A DNA stretch of 64,000 nt, taken from positions 354,130,302-354,194,301 of the forward strand of contig CM068374.1 of NCBI GenBank assembly GCA_034769895.1, in the 5' to 3' direction. The DNA comes from Magicicada septendecula. Taxonomy: Eukaryota > Arthropoda > Insecta > Hemiptera > Cicadidae. The stretch's first letter is position 1. Each line of letters opens with the position of its first letter. The notes beneath the pieces are model-generated. The model saw only the letters and a list, made by a program, of their open reading frames with translations, was not told the DNA's origin and searched no databases. This document shows positions 11,106 through 22,690 of the stretch, piece after piece. Made by a program: the position numbers and the translations under genes.

Positions 11106-11345
11106 CAGTGTCTAAGGTGGGATGGTCATGTAGCCAGGATGGGAGAAGACAGAATACCACGAAAACTATTGAATACCAGAATCTATGGAAAAAGACCAGT
11201 GGGAAGGCCAAGGAGAAGATGGGAGGATGCGGTGGATGAGGATGCAAAAGAAATATTGAAAGTGCGTTCCTGGAGGAGGATGGCAACCGACAGAAGAGAA
11301 TGAGGGGAAAAATTAAAGGAGGCCAGGGCCCAACAAAGGCTGTAG
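11106..11345 (+). pseudogene. Non-LTR retrotransposon ORF2 C-terminus
   Basis: A plus-strand frame from about 11112 reads WDGHVARMGEDRIPRKLL, then KRPVGRPRRRWEDAVDEDA and SWRRMATDRRE. The GHVARM, GRPRRRWED and RxWRxxAxDRxxW pattern is the usual C-terminal tail of RTE/CR1-type ORF2 proteins in insects. A TGA at 11301-11303 interrupts the frame where this tail normally has Trp; the frame then continues to a natural-looking stop at 11343-11345. Eight bases later a long (GA)n tract begins, which may be the element's simple-repeat tail. The 5' part is absent (5' truncation). Confidence 0.7.
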
Positions 11346-11349
11346 TGCC

Positions 11350-11353
<4 letters not shown>

Positions 11354-11442
<89 letters not shown>
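11354..11442. repeat. (GA)n microsatellite
   Basis: An 89-base uninterrupted GA run directly after the non-LTR ORF end. Long Ser/Leu or Arg/Glu ORFs across it are repeat artefacts. Confidence 0.95.
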
Positions 11443-11443
<1 letters not shown>

Positions 11444-12483
11444 AATAGAAGATGTTCCCTTTAATTTCTGAAAAAATACAGATGGTACGATAATCCAGAG
11501 TTTGAATATAATGATATTATTTTTTTGCCTCTGTGAAAGCTCTTCATTGCAGGTGGTGACTTTTGCAAATATTTTTGCACATCTTTTGCAAATATTTTCC
11601 CATCGATTCTTTGATATAAGTAAGAGCAATAGAAGCAAACCATTCCAAATTATATTTGTTATGTTTAGAAAAATGTCTTTGAAAAATTTCTGCTTTCCTA
11701 ACCACTTATAAAATTTGTGGAAGTGTTGAATTTCAACATGAATACCTATTGTACAAGAAAATACAATGGGCAGTATGAGAGATAAAAGGAAATCAAATTG
11801 AATAAGTTAATAGTATTATTACAGAATGGAGTTCTTTTAGGAAAACACATATTTTAAGGTAATGCAATCTAGTCTTTTATATAAAAATAACATTTATATA
11901 AAGACAGTTGGAATACAGTCCAGTTGAAAAAGTCTTTAATTGCGTGCGTTAATAATAAGTATCCACAAGGCATATAGCATAAACAGATATATATAAAAAC
12001 AACAAAAGAACAAAAAGACTTTCAGCAATAAAAGACAGATGTGGAGAGATAATGTTGATATATGTACATTTTGATTCAGTGTGTATTTTCTATATGATAA
12101 CAATTATTTTATGACAATACAAGTTAATCTTTTATTCATATAGTGTGTACTCGTTAGTTCATTATACCATATACTATATCTGGTCGTAACAAAATATAAT
12201 TTACATATATTGCAAAAGCAGGAAATATTTCATGTGTATGTTTTCGTGTGTGTGCACATGTGTATATTATAGAATTATTATACACATGTGTATATTGTAA
12301 CATATATTTTAATATATTAGCATTAACAACAAACATTTATTTGTACAAGGAAAACGTTTAGGAAAGTAAGTTTTTTTTTTTTGCTTATGCCTGTGACACC
12401 AGGCCTTGTTACATTTTCATATTCAAAGGTATACAAATAAAAAGAAGTGTATTTACTAAATTTGGCATATAAATTAAAAATTG
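11443..12483. other. No gene seen; one long-stem hairpin
   Basis: AT-rich. Contains a perfect 12-bp-stem inverted repeat CACATGTGTATA (12255-12266) / TATACACATGTG (12279-12290) with a 12-base loop. Confidence 0.5.
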
Positions 12484-13337
12484 AGAATCTGTGAACAGAA
12501 AACTGATGCAGTTGGATACAGAATTCAGAATATACAGAAAACCCTACAACTGACACACTAATACACAACACCTCCAATCACCCAATACAACACAAACTAG
12601 CTGCCTTCGGAACCATGATACATAGACTTAACAACATCCCCTTAGATGAAAAAGACTACAGAGACGAACTAAACACGATAAAATATCTAGCAGAATCTAA
12701 CGGATATGACAGAACAATAGTCAGTAAACTCCTACACAAAACACAAAACAAACAACAGACAAAGACAGAAAACAACAAATTCATAACACTAACATACATC
12801 AACAAACAAACTGAAAAAATAGCCCACAAATTCAAAAAAGCAGGATACAGAATCGCTTACAAAACTACTAACAAAATGGAACACACACTATCAAAACACA
12901 CACACAAAGCACAAAACAAATTCGATCTACCCGGTGTTTACAAGCTAAATTGCTCAAATTTCAATAAATTCTACATAGGCCAGACAGGACGTAGCTTCAA
13001 ACAGAGATACATTGAACACACAAAGGCACTCCACTCCACTACAGAATCCACCTTTGCAAACCACCTCATTGAAGCAAACCACACATATAAAAACATCGAC
13101 AATAACATGAACATTCTATACGTACACACAAAAGGCTGAAAACTAGACACTCTAGAACAATTGGAAATATACAAACACACAAAAACAAATAAAAACGACA
13201 TCCTAAATGAACAGACACAATTCAAATCGCATGCATTATTCGAACATATCTCACCCCACACACACAGCATCGATCTTTCGAAATTCGATTCCATCACCCA
13301 CAACAAGACGGACAGCGCTACCAGCGGCAGCCTCTGA
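12484..13337 (+). pseudogene. Penelope-like element, RT C-terminus plus GIY-YIG endonuclease
   Basis: The 3' part of a Penelope-like retroelement ORF. From about 12487 a frame reads RKLMQLDTEFRIYRKP, the end of the RT; a one-base shift near 12541 leads into TLIHNTSNHPIQHKLAAF and the 174-codon ORF 12615-13139. That ORF carries the GIY-YIG nuclease (GVY at residues 107-109, YIG at 120-122, GQTGRSFKQR following), which nicks target DNA for the element's RT. A TGA at 13137-13139 interrupts it; the frame then continues (LDTLEQLEIYKH) to a stop at 13335-13337. The RT fingers and palm are missing upstream. The coding strand is very A-rich (AAACA, CACA), typical of this copy family. Broken by one frameshift and one nonsense codon. 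Confidence 0.8.
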
Positions 13338-13460
13338 AGAAGCCTTTTAAAGGAGAAAACCAGTTCAGGCTATAAGGTAAAACTTTATGCGTTTACTTAT
13401 AAAAAACCTAGTGTTCCGAGTCGTTAATGTAATAGTGATATTTAGTTAAGTAACGGACAC
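13338..13460 (+). repeat. Penelope-like 3' tail
   Basis: Non-coding tail after the ORF (CTTTTAAAGGAGAAAACC, then GGTAAAACTTTATGC and AAAAAACCTAGTGTT). It recurs in inverted orientation at 22476-22615, which marks it as part of the element. Confidence 0.8.
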
Positions 13461-13544
13461 GTCATGGACAACGAAATCCAAGAATAGAATTTTTTAATAC
13501 TATACGACATGAAACACGAGTATTTTAGACAAAAGCTTAAAAAA

Positions 13545-14200
13545 TGTTTACCTTATTACCTGAGTTAGCTTTTGCTCATTGCGAGCTTCATCAGAGGGTG
13601 CAGCTAGGAGCACTGTTTGTACTATTTTTGAAGATCGTGCTGTTGTTTGAAAGATCATTGTTGTGTGTGTGTGTGTGTGTTTTGTGTTGTGTAATATGTT
13701 CAAATAGTATATATGATTTAAATTGTGTCTGTTCATTTAGAATATTGTTTCAATGCATGCATGCATTCTATGTGTTTGTATATTTCCAGTTGTTTGAGTG
13801 TGTCTAGTTTTTGATCCTTTGCGTTTATGTGTAGGATGTTGTTGTTTATGTGTCTACTTTAATGATGAGGTTTGCAAAAGTGGATTCAGTGGACGAGTGT
13901 AATGCTTTTATGTGTTCAATATTATGTACCTTTGTTTTAAGGAGTATAGAATGTCTGTCATAGAATATAGAATTTGTTACATTCCAGACATGTAGTTTGT
14001 AAATCTGAGGTAAATCAAATTTTTTAGCTGTTTGTGTGTGTTTTTGACAGTCTGTGTTCTGGTTTGTTTGCGGTTCTGTATGCAATGCAGTACCCTGCTT
14101 TTTTTAAATTTGCGATCTAATTTTCAGTGTGGTTATTTGTATACGTGAGTGTTATGAATTTGTTGTTTTCTGTCTTTGTGTGTTGTTTTTTTTTTCAGGT
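13545..14200 (-). pseudogene. Second Penelope-like fragment, inverted
   Basis: On the minus strand, 14085-13846 reads KFDLPQIYKL, then IEHIKALHSSTESTFAN, matching the GIY-YIG region of the copy at 12484-13337 with frame damage. At about 13830-13775 it reads KLDTLKQLEIYKH, the same C-terminal box. The YIG half of the nuclease motif is not intact. The two copies sit tail to tail with only about 85 bases between. The 3' tail here (CTCTGATGAAGCTCGC on the minus strand) differs from that of the first copy, so two subfamilies are involved. Confidence 0.7.
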
Positions 14201-15114
14201 TCAGACATAATTATTAGTTATGAGTGACAGCTAGCTCAGGCAATAATATAAAAATATTATTTAATTTGTATCCAAAATATTAGTGTTCTGCATTGTAATA
14301 GCATTTTAAAATTCTCAGTGATCCTTGGACATATTATGGACAACAAAATCCAAGAATTTGTATTAAATCTGTGTCAAACTTGTAGAGAACTGTGAAAGAT
14401 GAATTAGTACTGTACTATGAGCAATGTACCTTGCAGGTGAAGAACAGTCTGCAGCTTCCCTTAGCTGAAGAAAGAATTAGTTTGAACTACAGTATTATAT
14501 GAAATAATCAGGTGATTCTGAAAAACTTGGGTGTTAGATAAGTTGGCTCTGTACATTGGTTATAACTAACTTTATTCTAAGTGTGAATCAATACTGCATG
14601 CATTTTACAATGAGCACTAATGATGAAGATTTAATCTGTCATTATGAATCATTAATTCTATTAATCATAATAGAAACTACATATTACGCACAAACAGAAA
14701 TATTATAATTATTTCTGAATTAAATTAGAAAACCACAGAGCAATATTGTAAATGAGAGAATTAAGAGAGATCTTTTCTATTAAATAAATAAATGGTTTGA
14801 ATATTGATGCAGTAAGTAAGAACTGTGAGTTTGTGTAGTCAGTTGCATAAGTACAGGAAATCACAGTAGTGATTTTGTTTAGTTTGTACTGTGAGAGTAC
14901 CAGGCTTTTCATAGTTCAGTAGCATATATCAAAGATTGGACAACTGTGTTCCTGGTCAAAATCGGACTATCAGTTGATTTTAATACCATAGTATTGTTAG
15001 CGCTCTTTTCAGTGCTGACTTTATTTTTCATAAACAGGACAGATAGACAGAATTTTTAGTGGTTTCGTTCAACGTTAGTTTCAAGAACGGACAGTTGGAT
15101 TCTGTACTAATCGG
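14201..15114. other. No gene seen
   Basis: AT-rich intergenic or intronic sequence with no recognised motif. Confidence 0.5.
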
Positions 15115-15202
15115 GAACTTCCCAATATTCATACCCGCACTACATTTTCAACATTTTGAATATGCAATTGTATCTATATACTACGATGTGAAGAAGAAGA
15201 AG

Positions 15203-15233
<31 letters not shown>

Positions 15234-16330
15234 GTACTAATTGTAAATTGCTTTATTTCTTAATTTAAAGCGAAAATACATGTTGTTTTCATTTCTGAGG
15301 TGAAGATAATACTGTTTTTGGTTTCTAGCAGTAGTGTGGCGTCCATGTAACCGCTGTTGCTGGCAGCAACAGTACTGGAAATAAGAGAAAATAATATTAT
15401 CACTATTTAGCGTACGGTACTGTTTTAAGGATCCATACCGTGGACAACAGGGTTTGTGGTTTTGGTGAGTGCTAGTCCCACACACCGTAGGAGTGCGGAC
15501 CCTCCTGCGGCGAACATTAGTTTTCCAGTCTACCTCGTAAAAAAAACTGTTTTAAGAAATAAAGGCCATGTTTAGGAAATATGTGACGCTTAATGTGGCT
15601 ACACGCTTGAATGAGAGAAATGTTAAACACAAAGAACATAACGTATTTTTAAGAAAAACAACAGAAAATGAAATGAAATATACGGTGGCAATATTATTTC
15701 TGAAAAAAAAAACAACGTATTAACAAATGACAACAAGATTTGTTATTCGTTAGGTTGTCGATATTCTTTTGTCGTATGCCTATTCAGTAAAATCTCGAAA
15801 ACTTCACTGGAAGCATGTGCAAAACGTAAAACAACTGGAGACGTGGTGCTATTTCTGTTATGTGCACAGAAACCGAACATTATTGAAAGAACAAGATCTG
15901 TCATAAAAAAAGAACATGTATAGTAATAGGTATGTATAGTCGCCTTATTCGAGTTAGTTTTTTTACGAGGATTTCACAAAAAACCAGTATTTTTTGTAGG
16001 CATATTTGTTTCCATGCGTAATTTTAGTTTGCATGTTAACCCTAACAGCGCCAACTTTTGGCGTCACAGGCAGTTATATTATTGACTCATAAGAAATTGT
16101 TTATTTTGTATTATTATTTCGGAGTTAGAAATTTTTTGTAAAAAATATGACACTGAGACACAATTGCAATCATCAACAAACTATAACATACACAAATACA
16201 TTTTCACGATTTCAATTTACTAACTAAAATTAAATGCCATATTCACTACATATCGGCGAATAATTGCATTATTGAAATATCGAAAATGAGTGCGTGTACA
16301 GTTATTGGAACAGTAGGATACTTAATTGCA
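15115..16330 (+). repeat. Family B repeat, copy 1
   Basis: About 1.2 kb that can be aligned by eye with 47591-48259 plus 49904-50095. Shared landmarks in order: GTGTACTAATT, TGTTGTTTTCATTT, CATGTATA then ATAGG, TTCGAGTT then TTTTTT, GTTTCCATG then ATGTTAACC, GGTGTCACAG or GGCGTCACAG, ATTGCAATCA, TATTCACTACATATC. No shared ORF, so a non-coding interspersed repeat of unknown class. The ends are approximate. It contains an (AAG)14 run. Confidence 0.6.
15191..15232. repeat. (AAG)14 microsatellite
   Basis: A 42-base AAG run inside family B copy 1; the other copy has only about two units at the same place. Confidence 0.95.
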
Positions 16331-17285
16331 TTTCTAGGATTGGGTCACGTGACTACGTAACTGTCATGGCTTTGTATTATTGATGCAAGCAAGACGTATT
16401 TTTGAGTTTTGTGATTATTTAGTGTGATATTAAAAAGAAAAGTGTTTTCAATATTTTCACATAAAGAAATGGTACAACAAATATCAGCGATAACACAAGA
16501 CAAAACAAGAAAAGTTTTCAGCACCCTGAGACATGGAAAAGACACATCGAAAGACCAAGAGGTAAGCATAACCAAAAAATGATTTCTTTGTTTTAATTTC
16601 TATGTGTTTTTAGGTAAGTAGTTTGTAGATTGAACTCTTATGGCAGGAATGAATCTTTGAAAAACACAGGTTCATGTAATACCATATTGATGACCTCTTA
16701 AGCAGACATTTTTTTTAGTTATTAACGTTTGAAGATAGTGTAATGTCACGTTTGCTATGTGTCATGATATCTGAACATTTTCTCCTGTAACAATACTTGA
16801 ACAAATCAGGCTTTGAGTATGTAACACGAACACTAACTTTAAAAATATTGAATTTATAACAATGAATAAAAAAATTCCAAAGTAAACAACTAAGATTATT
16901 AACCTTTATATTACTTTCATCACTTAACATCAACTTCTGAATGTTAGGCTAAGATTTAGCATAAGTTGTTTATTGTTATGTCAGCTGCGAACTTCACATA
17001 TAAAAAAGAACAATACCTTGCTAACATTATGGTATAATTTTGGGAATATGTGTGCCTGTGTACGCGTGCATGAGTGAATTTGTTTTTTTAATATAAGAAA
17101 TTTTTTCTTCCTTTTCAGATATTTGACAAAAGGATTACATAAATATCCTTCGTGTCAGCGTAGAAGAAATTTCCTGTGTCTGTTGCTGACTATGATTTTT
17201 AGGATGCCTTTTATTGTGTCCTAGACAAAGGTGAACAAGATGCTTTTATACTTAAATTTTGTCGTGCCAACTGACCAAACCTGAA
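16331..17285. other. No gene seen
   Basis: AT-rich; short ORFs show no recognisable product. Confidence 0.5.
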
Positions 17286-17289
17286 GAGA

Positions 17290-18895
17290 ATGAAAATTAA
17301 TTCACCAAAATCAAGAACAATGACATTTGATTATATTATTGTCGATCAAGCCGGTATATTTCTAAATGTATGTAGAGAGACATTTTTCACTGTTCTTAAC
17401 ATTACAAAACATATAATAATTGATGTGTTTAAAGAATACAAATCTGGACTGAACCAAGTTCCAGTGGAAACAAGAGGGGGAGATCGTAAAAAGAAGCTGT
17501 TTGAAGGTAGAAAAGAAGCCATTATAAATTGCATTAGTCAACTTAAAGCTTGTGAATCACATTATGCTCAGGGAAGAACAAATCTTGTCTATCTACCTTC
17601 AGAATTAAATATTAAAAAGCTTTATGAAATGTATACTGTAAGTGTAAAAGGAATTCATGTTAAAGAAAGTAACTTTAGGGATGTTTTCAATTACAATTTT
17701 AACATTCTGCCCCATCTGCTGACAAATGTAGTACTTGCCTAGAATTAAAGCAGTGGACAGAAAATGAAAAGGATGTGTCAGAAACAAATGAACTTTAACT
17801 AAAAACAGGCAATATGTTTCTTTGAATACCTGAAGAAGAAACCAGAAGATTGCTACCTTCACTCCTTTGATTGCCAGAAGAGTGACCAGTTAGCATATTA
17901 CTTGGACAGCTTTATTGCTATAATCTATCAGTTATTAAAGGTGTATCATCTGACTCGCTTACACCTGAAAATGTGTCCATTTATTCTTGGATTAAAAATG
18001 AAGCAAACAAGTCATCAAATGAAGTTGCCTTTGTAGTATTTAATGAGCTGTGTAGTAGTAATTTACTTGGTTACTCTTCCGTCTGCCTTGTGGCTGATGG
18101 TTGGGACCGTGGTTAGTTGTGACCCAATCTTATAAAACCTGGTCAGTTGCGACCGAGGTGGAAATTTGAATCCGGTCAATTGCGATCAATTGCATTTTCA
18201 TGCTATTATAATAATACAGAAATTACCATTATAATTCTACTCATTCCTAGCCTAATCTAACCTAACCTAATATAATAATGGCTGAAAGAGGTTTACTTGC
18301 ATAAATGAAAAGTTGTAGAAATAAAATCTCATCGAAGTTTAGAATAGGGATGTTTATAATGACAGATTTCGTCAATAAGTGAAAGTGCAAGAACAGGGTA
18401 AGAACGTTGTTTCGTCGCAACTGACTAAGACTGGATGGTTGTGCTGGCCAAAATAAAAACATTAATATTTTGTGTATGTGTGGCACATGGCTTTCATCTT
18501 ATGCACACAAAAAAAATGTCACTATAGTAGAGCTGATTAATCCTGTAACTGAGCACTCTTTTTTACCTTCTGACAGAGTTTTTGGGTCAATAGAGATAGA
18601 AACAAAGAAATATTGTCATTAATAAGGAGGAATATCATGAAGTATTTCAATTAATGGAAATGTAAAACTTATTGAGAAAGACTGGTTACCTTATGATTGG
18701 AAAGACAAGGCCGGAAAGCCGTTAAAAACTGCTACACAATTATTGTATTTTAAAATCTCACAATGTAGAAGAATATCTTAAGGAAAAGCAGAAGTGGTAA
18801 AATTTTAGTAAAAGAAGAGCTAAGTTATAACATCGATAAGGTAGAGAACGTATAACATGCAAAACCAATAAATGTTTCATGAAGTTCATTCACAG
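17290..18895 (+). pseudogene. Remnant of an LVADG/QNKN-type insect transposon protein
   Basis: I recognise the order of boxes of a multi-copy insect family, probably a DDE-type transposase of uncertain superfamily. From 17290: a basic N-terminal part (GGDRKKKLFEGRKEAI, CESHYAQGRTNLVYLPSELNIKKLYEMY, FRDVFNYNFNI); after a frameshift near 17705, a Cys pair (ADKCSTCLELKQW); then YNLSVIKGVSSDSLTPENVS and SIYSWIKNEANKSSNEVAF, SVCLVADG (ending about 18100); then, beyond a 330-bp insertion, GCAGQNKNINIL (about 18437), EHSFLPSDRVFGSIE (about 18550) and WKDKAGKPLKTATQ (about 18700). Stops and shifts are scattered throughout. Asp in LVADG is a plausible catalytic residue but this is inference. Confidence 0.65.
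18104..18433. mobile_element. 330-bp MITE, hAT-like, with 8-bp target duplication
   Basis: The direct repeat GATGGTTG (18096-18103 and 18434-18441) flanks a 330-bp insert that splits the LVADG box from the QNKN box of the host element. The right end read inward starts CAGTCTTAGTCAGTTGCGAC; the left end reads GGACCGTGGTTAGTTGTGAC, a degenerate inverted match. The 8-bp duplication and the CAG end suggest a hAT-type MITE. The word TCAGTTGCGACC or variants recur inside. The middle holds a CCTAA-type telomere-like stretch at about 18249-18271. Confidence 0.7.
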
Positions 18896-18960
18896 CCTAT
18901 CCCTATTGGTATAAAAGTACAAGCAGAGAAAGTAAAGGATGCAGAGACAGCTGAAGTCAA

Positions 18961-19740
18961 GTGGAGGCCCCAAGCAGTAAAAATTTTGGGGCCCTCAAAC
19001 TCAAGTTACAAATAGAAGTTGCAAGAAAACCCTCATAAACTTATTAACAAAAAAGAAAAGTAATGAAAATTTTCATACCGTTACACATTAAATAAATGTT
19101 TTACAATTACACTCATTTATTTCAAATCCGTGTTTAATTTGTTAATGTGTTAAAACTATAAACCATTATTTTTATGTTTTTAATATCACTGTATTGCAAT
19201 CATTTAGTTAAATTATTATATGTTTACATTCATCAAATAGAGTATTGCTTTGTTTACAAAATTTACTAAAACCCAAAATAATCTTTCCTAACTTTACACA
19301 TGAAAGCATTAGGTATTTTCACACTTTTAACATTGATGGTGTATTCATAATATCTGTAACGTGTGTGGTATAACTCCCTGACGTACCCTGGCGGTTTCAA
19401 GAAATTTCCCTGACATACGGAAAGTTCAGAAAGATTACACACATTTGTTAAATAATTATTTTTTTATTAATTAGGCCTACAATACGTTTATATTAAATGT
19501 AAGATATAAAACACAGAGTGTTACTAAACATGGATATACTTAACATTTACTTATACTTAAGTATATACTTTTAAATATCAAAAGTTAAACATTCGTTTGA
19601 GTATGCAAAACAAAAATGTCTTATTTAACATAGACAGGACAGCTTCACTTCACTTTCAGTATGCAGAGGAACAAATTAATATGTAATTATTATTTACAGA
19701 AACACTAGCTATTGGTTACTTAAAGAATCTTGTAAGCCCC
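18961..19740. other. Non-coding, probable hAT-A 3' flank
   Basis: AT-rich DNA downstream of the hAT-A transposase. GGCCCCAAGCAG and TTTTGGGGCCC at about 18968-19000 look like the GC-rich subterminal text of hAT elements, but no inverted-repeat end or target duplication was found. Confidence 0.4.
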
Positions 19741-19746
19741 TAATTT

Positions 19747-22139
19747 TTAAATTACGAATTTCCATCTTGCTTTATTTCTTGCAAAATCATCAATTATTTT
19801 GTCAGTGTCAATGCGGTTTAAAATTTCCTGCTCTATATACAAAATGGTCAAGTTATTTAGTCTTTCTTCTCCCATTGTATTCCTTAAATAATTTTTTACT
19901 CTCTTTAAAACAGAAAATGATCTTTCTCCAGACGCATTAGATAAGAGAATTGTTAGAAAAATCTTCAATAATATTTCAATATTCGGAAATGTGCAAGACA
20001 TTTCTTTGGCGGCTCGATAGATGTGATATCTATCGACACATTCAACACCACTATCACATGAGAAACCTAAGATGTCTGAATTGTCTGGTGTGGTTTTTAT
20101 AGTGTCCTCGTTTTCTTTTAGAAATATTAAGAAATGGTCCAATTCATCTTCCAAAGTACAAACATCAATGTCATTTTTGTACATATCCTTCAACTTTTTT
20201 AATGCTTTCTTTCTTTCTTTCTTCTGTTGACAATTTCCAGTCAAAAATATATGAAAAGGCTCTAGAACAACTTCATACTTCTGAGCTCTTTGAGATAGTT
20301 GTGCCTTAGTGTTATCACATATGACATAAAATGAATTGACTTTAAAATCTTCTCTAATTGTAATTGTGAATTCATGTCCGACTTCTTTGTTTTCATCAAA
20401 AAACACGTTTCTCTTTCGTCGTCTGCGAGTTTGTTCATCTTCCACACTAAATTATAGCCCTGATAAATCAGTTGCCTCTTTTTCTACTTTTTCATATTCT
20501 TCTCGGAAATTATTGATAAAATTTTCTAATGTCTTCAGTAGGATAGATCCTTTGAATAGTTCGCACTCTACTGATTGTAGTGATTTACTAGTAGCATTTA
20601 TTCTTTGCAAAATAGTATTCCAATTCACTGTCATTAGGGCGGTTTCATATTTCTCCATTTTCTTTAGAAGTGAAGTCGCCTACACTATCGTAACTTGTTT
20701 TTCTTCTTGTGCATTACAAATTTCATTTAAAGCCTCTTTTATATGGGCGAATCCAAGTTTTATAGCTAATACAGCGTCTGCTCTTGCTGACCATCTTGTA
20801 TCAGAAACTCTTTTCAGTGAGACGGATTGTTTCACGGAATAAAAACCGCACTTGGACTATGTTCTTTAATGCGTCTTTGCAAACCTGAGTACTTTCCTGA
20901 CATATTTGAAGCATTATCAAAAGATTGTCCTCGACAGTTTTTAATATCCACTCCTAATTTTGTTAAAGTTGCCAAAACGTCTTGTTCCAAGAATGAAGAG
21001 TTGTGTTTATCTATGGGAATGAATCCCAAAAAACTTTCCTTTATATTACCAGATGATGAAACATATCTTATCACAAAAGTAAGTTGGTCGACATGAGAAA
21101 TATTGGGAGTGGAGTCAACAATTATACTGTAATAAGTCGCAGATTTGATTTCTTCAGTTATTTCAGCTCTTACTTGATTGCCAATAAGACCTACAAATTC
21201 GTCACAAATATTGTGAGATAAATAGTTCACATTTCCTCGTCCTTGGTTGGCATATTTTTGTAGATGGAATTTTAAGAACTCATCGTATTCGCTTAGGTAT
21301 TCCAAGCAGGTTAAATAATTTCCTTTCCTATTGGAATCTCTGTCTTCATCGTGACCCCTAAATCCTAATCCTAAGCGACTCAATAATTTTATTATTGACA
21401 CAATTCTTTTCAACACTTCTCTCCAGTAACATTCTTCTTTTTCCTTTTCCTGTAATAGTTGAATATCAATTCTATTAAATTTGGTTGATCTGTTGTACAG
21501 AATACACATGGCTGACATGTGTTCTTTTGAAACTTCGTGGTCTGATAAAATAACAGTAATTGATCTCCAATTTTGCAAACCAGTTATTAATTTAGACTTT
21601 GATTTTGAAAAGAGTTTGCAAGGGTAGCAGTAAACACTTTTGCTTGTTTCTGAAAATACCAGCCAAGTTCTCTTTTCCATAATTCTATTTGATTTCTTTC
21701 TGTAAAAATGATCATAAGAAAGTCCTCTGTAATAAACTTCATCTCTGTCTTTATACACTGATTTCAAATTCTCTATATTCCCGATATTTTTTGGTTTGTG
21801 TTTAAGAATATGGTCAATAATAGCATCTGAAAAAATTATTGGCCATAAAGCTATATCATTTATTACTTCGATGTCTATATTCAAGTGTTTGTCTGGACTA
21901 TCTCTATCTTCTGCGTCTTCACACTTCCTTTTATCAGTAGCATTTTCAACCTCTTGATGCTCTACTTGTTCTTCTTTTTTCTCTTCTTCACTTATAGGCC
22001 TGTGTGGTTCAGAAGAAGTTTCGAGCGCAGACAATTTATCTGAAGTAGATGTTGATGGCAACTGTGTCTCTGAATTTACTGTTAAAAACTTATGCAATGC
22101 ATTTCTTTGGCTCTCAACAATTTCCAGATTTTTCTTCAT
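19747..22139 (-). pseudogene. hAT transposase (DUF4371/ZMYM1-like), hAT-A, degenerate
   Basis: The N-terminal ORF 22139-20832 (435 aa) has a TTF-type zinc-finger region (MEKRTWLVFSETSKSVYCYPCKLFS) and DUF4371/RNase-H-fold sequence with Asp in IIVDSTPNISHVDQL and in GQSFDNASNMSGKY. At about 20832 a deletion with frame change removes the usual middle stretch (the AHSLNLV to FFSSS..RW region, roughly 60 codons); the text resumes with VSDTRWSARADA. TAG (20680-20682) and TAA (20452-20454) interrupt the next frame. The last ORF (20445-19747) ends with the hAT dimerisation domain, GERSFSVLKRVKNYLR and RLNNLTILYIEQEI. An upstream ATG at 22177-22175 is one base out of frame across an A-run. Would cut and paste hAT DNA if whole; this copy is dead. 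Confidence 0.85.
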
Positions 22140-22177
22140 TTTTTTCGCTTTTCTGCCTCACTTTGATGTCTCTTCAT

Positions 22178-22475
22178 TTTTTACTATAAAGAAATAATTT
22201 GTTTTAATGTTTTGTAAATAAACTGACATCGTACGGTGGTAAATTATACACGGAACGACAGGCCATTGACAAAAGTATAACAAGCTACAAACACCGTAAA
22301 AATAACTTCCTTAGGGTAACAAAGAAAGCTTAACGTTTATATTTGGAATATTACACGGAACAACAAATGCAAGGGTATGTCCTTACCAAACAAATTCAAC
22401 ATTCATTATGAAAAATATATCATTCACTAAGTTTTATATAGCACACGCACAATGAATAAAAAATGTGAATGCAAT
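22178..22475. other. Non-coding 5' flank of hAT-A
   Basis: AT-rich; no terminal repeat recognised. Confidence 0.4.
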
Positions 22476-22690
22476 ATATTTAAATAGCACTATTACATTA
22501 ACGACTCAGAACACTAGGTTTTTTATAAGTAAAAGCATAAAGTTTTACCTTACAGCCTGAACCGGTTTTCTCCTTTAATAGGCTTCTTCAGAGGCTGCCG
22601 CTGGTATCGTTGTCCGTCTTCGAATATTCGAACTTATCTCCACCCCACACACACAGCATCGATCTTTCGAAACTCGATTCCGTCGCCCAC
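22476..22690. repeat. Inverted junction of Penelope-like tails
   Basis: 22476-22615 is the reverse complement of the Penelope-like tail at 13308-13452. 22610-22690 is a direct copy of the end of the same ORF (about 13240-13310, ACACACAGCATCGATC). The two parts meet head on near 22612. Rearranged, inverted units are common at Penelope-like insertions. Directly beyond 22690 a family A array starts, without a family A end. Confidence 0.75.

Noticed and set aside
11183-11445. Long Ser/Leu ORFs on the minus strand
   Set aside because: They are translations of the (GA)n tract read from the opposite strand.
18249-18271. Interstitial telomere
   Set aside because: Only about four imperfect CCTAA units inside a MITE; too short for a telomere relic.
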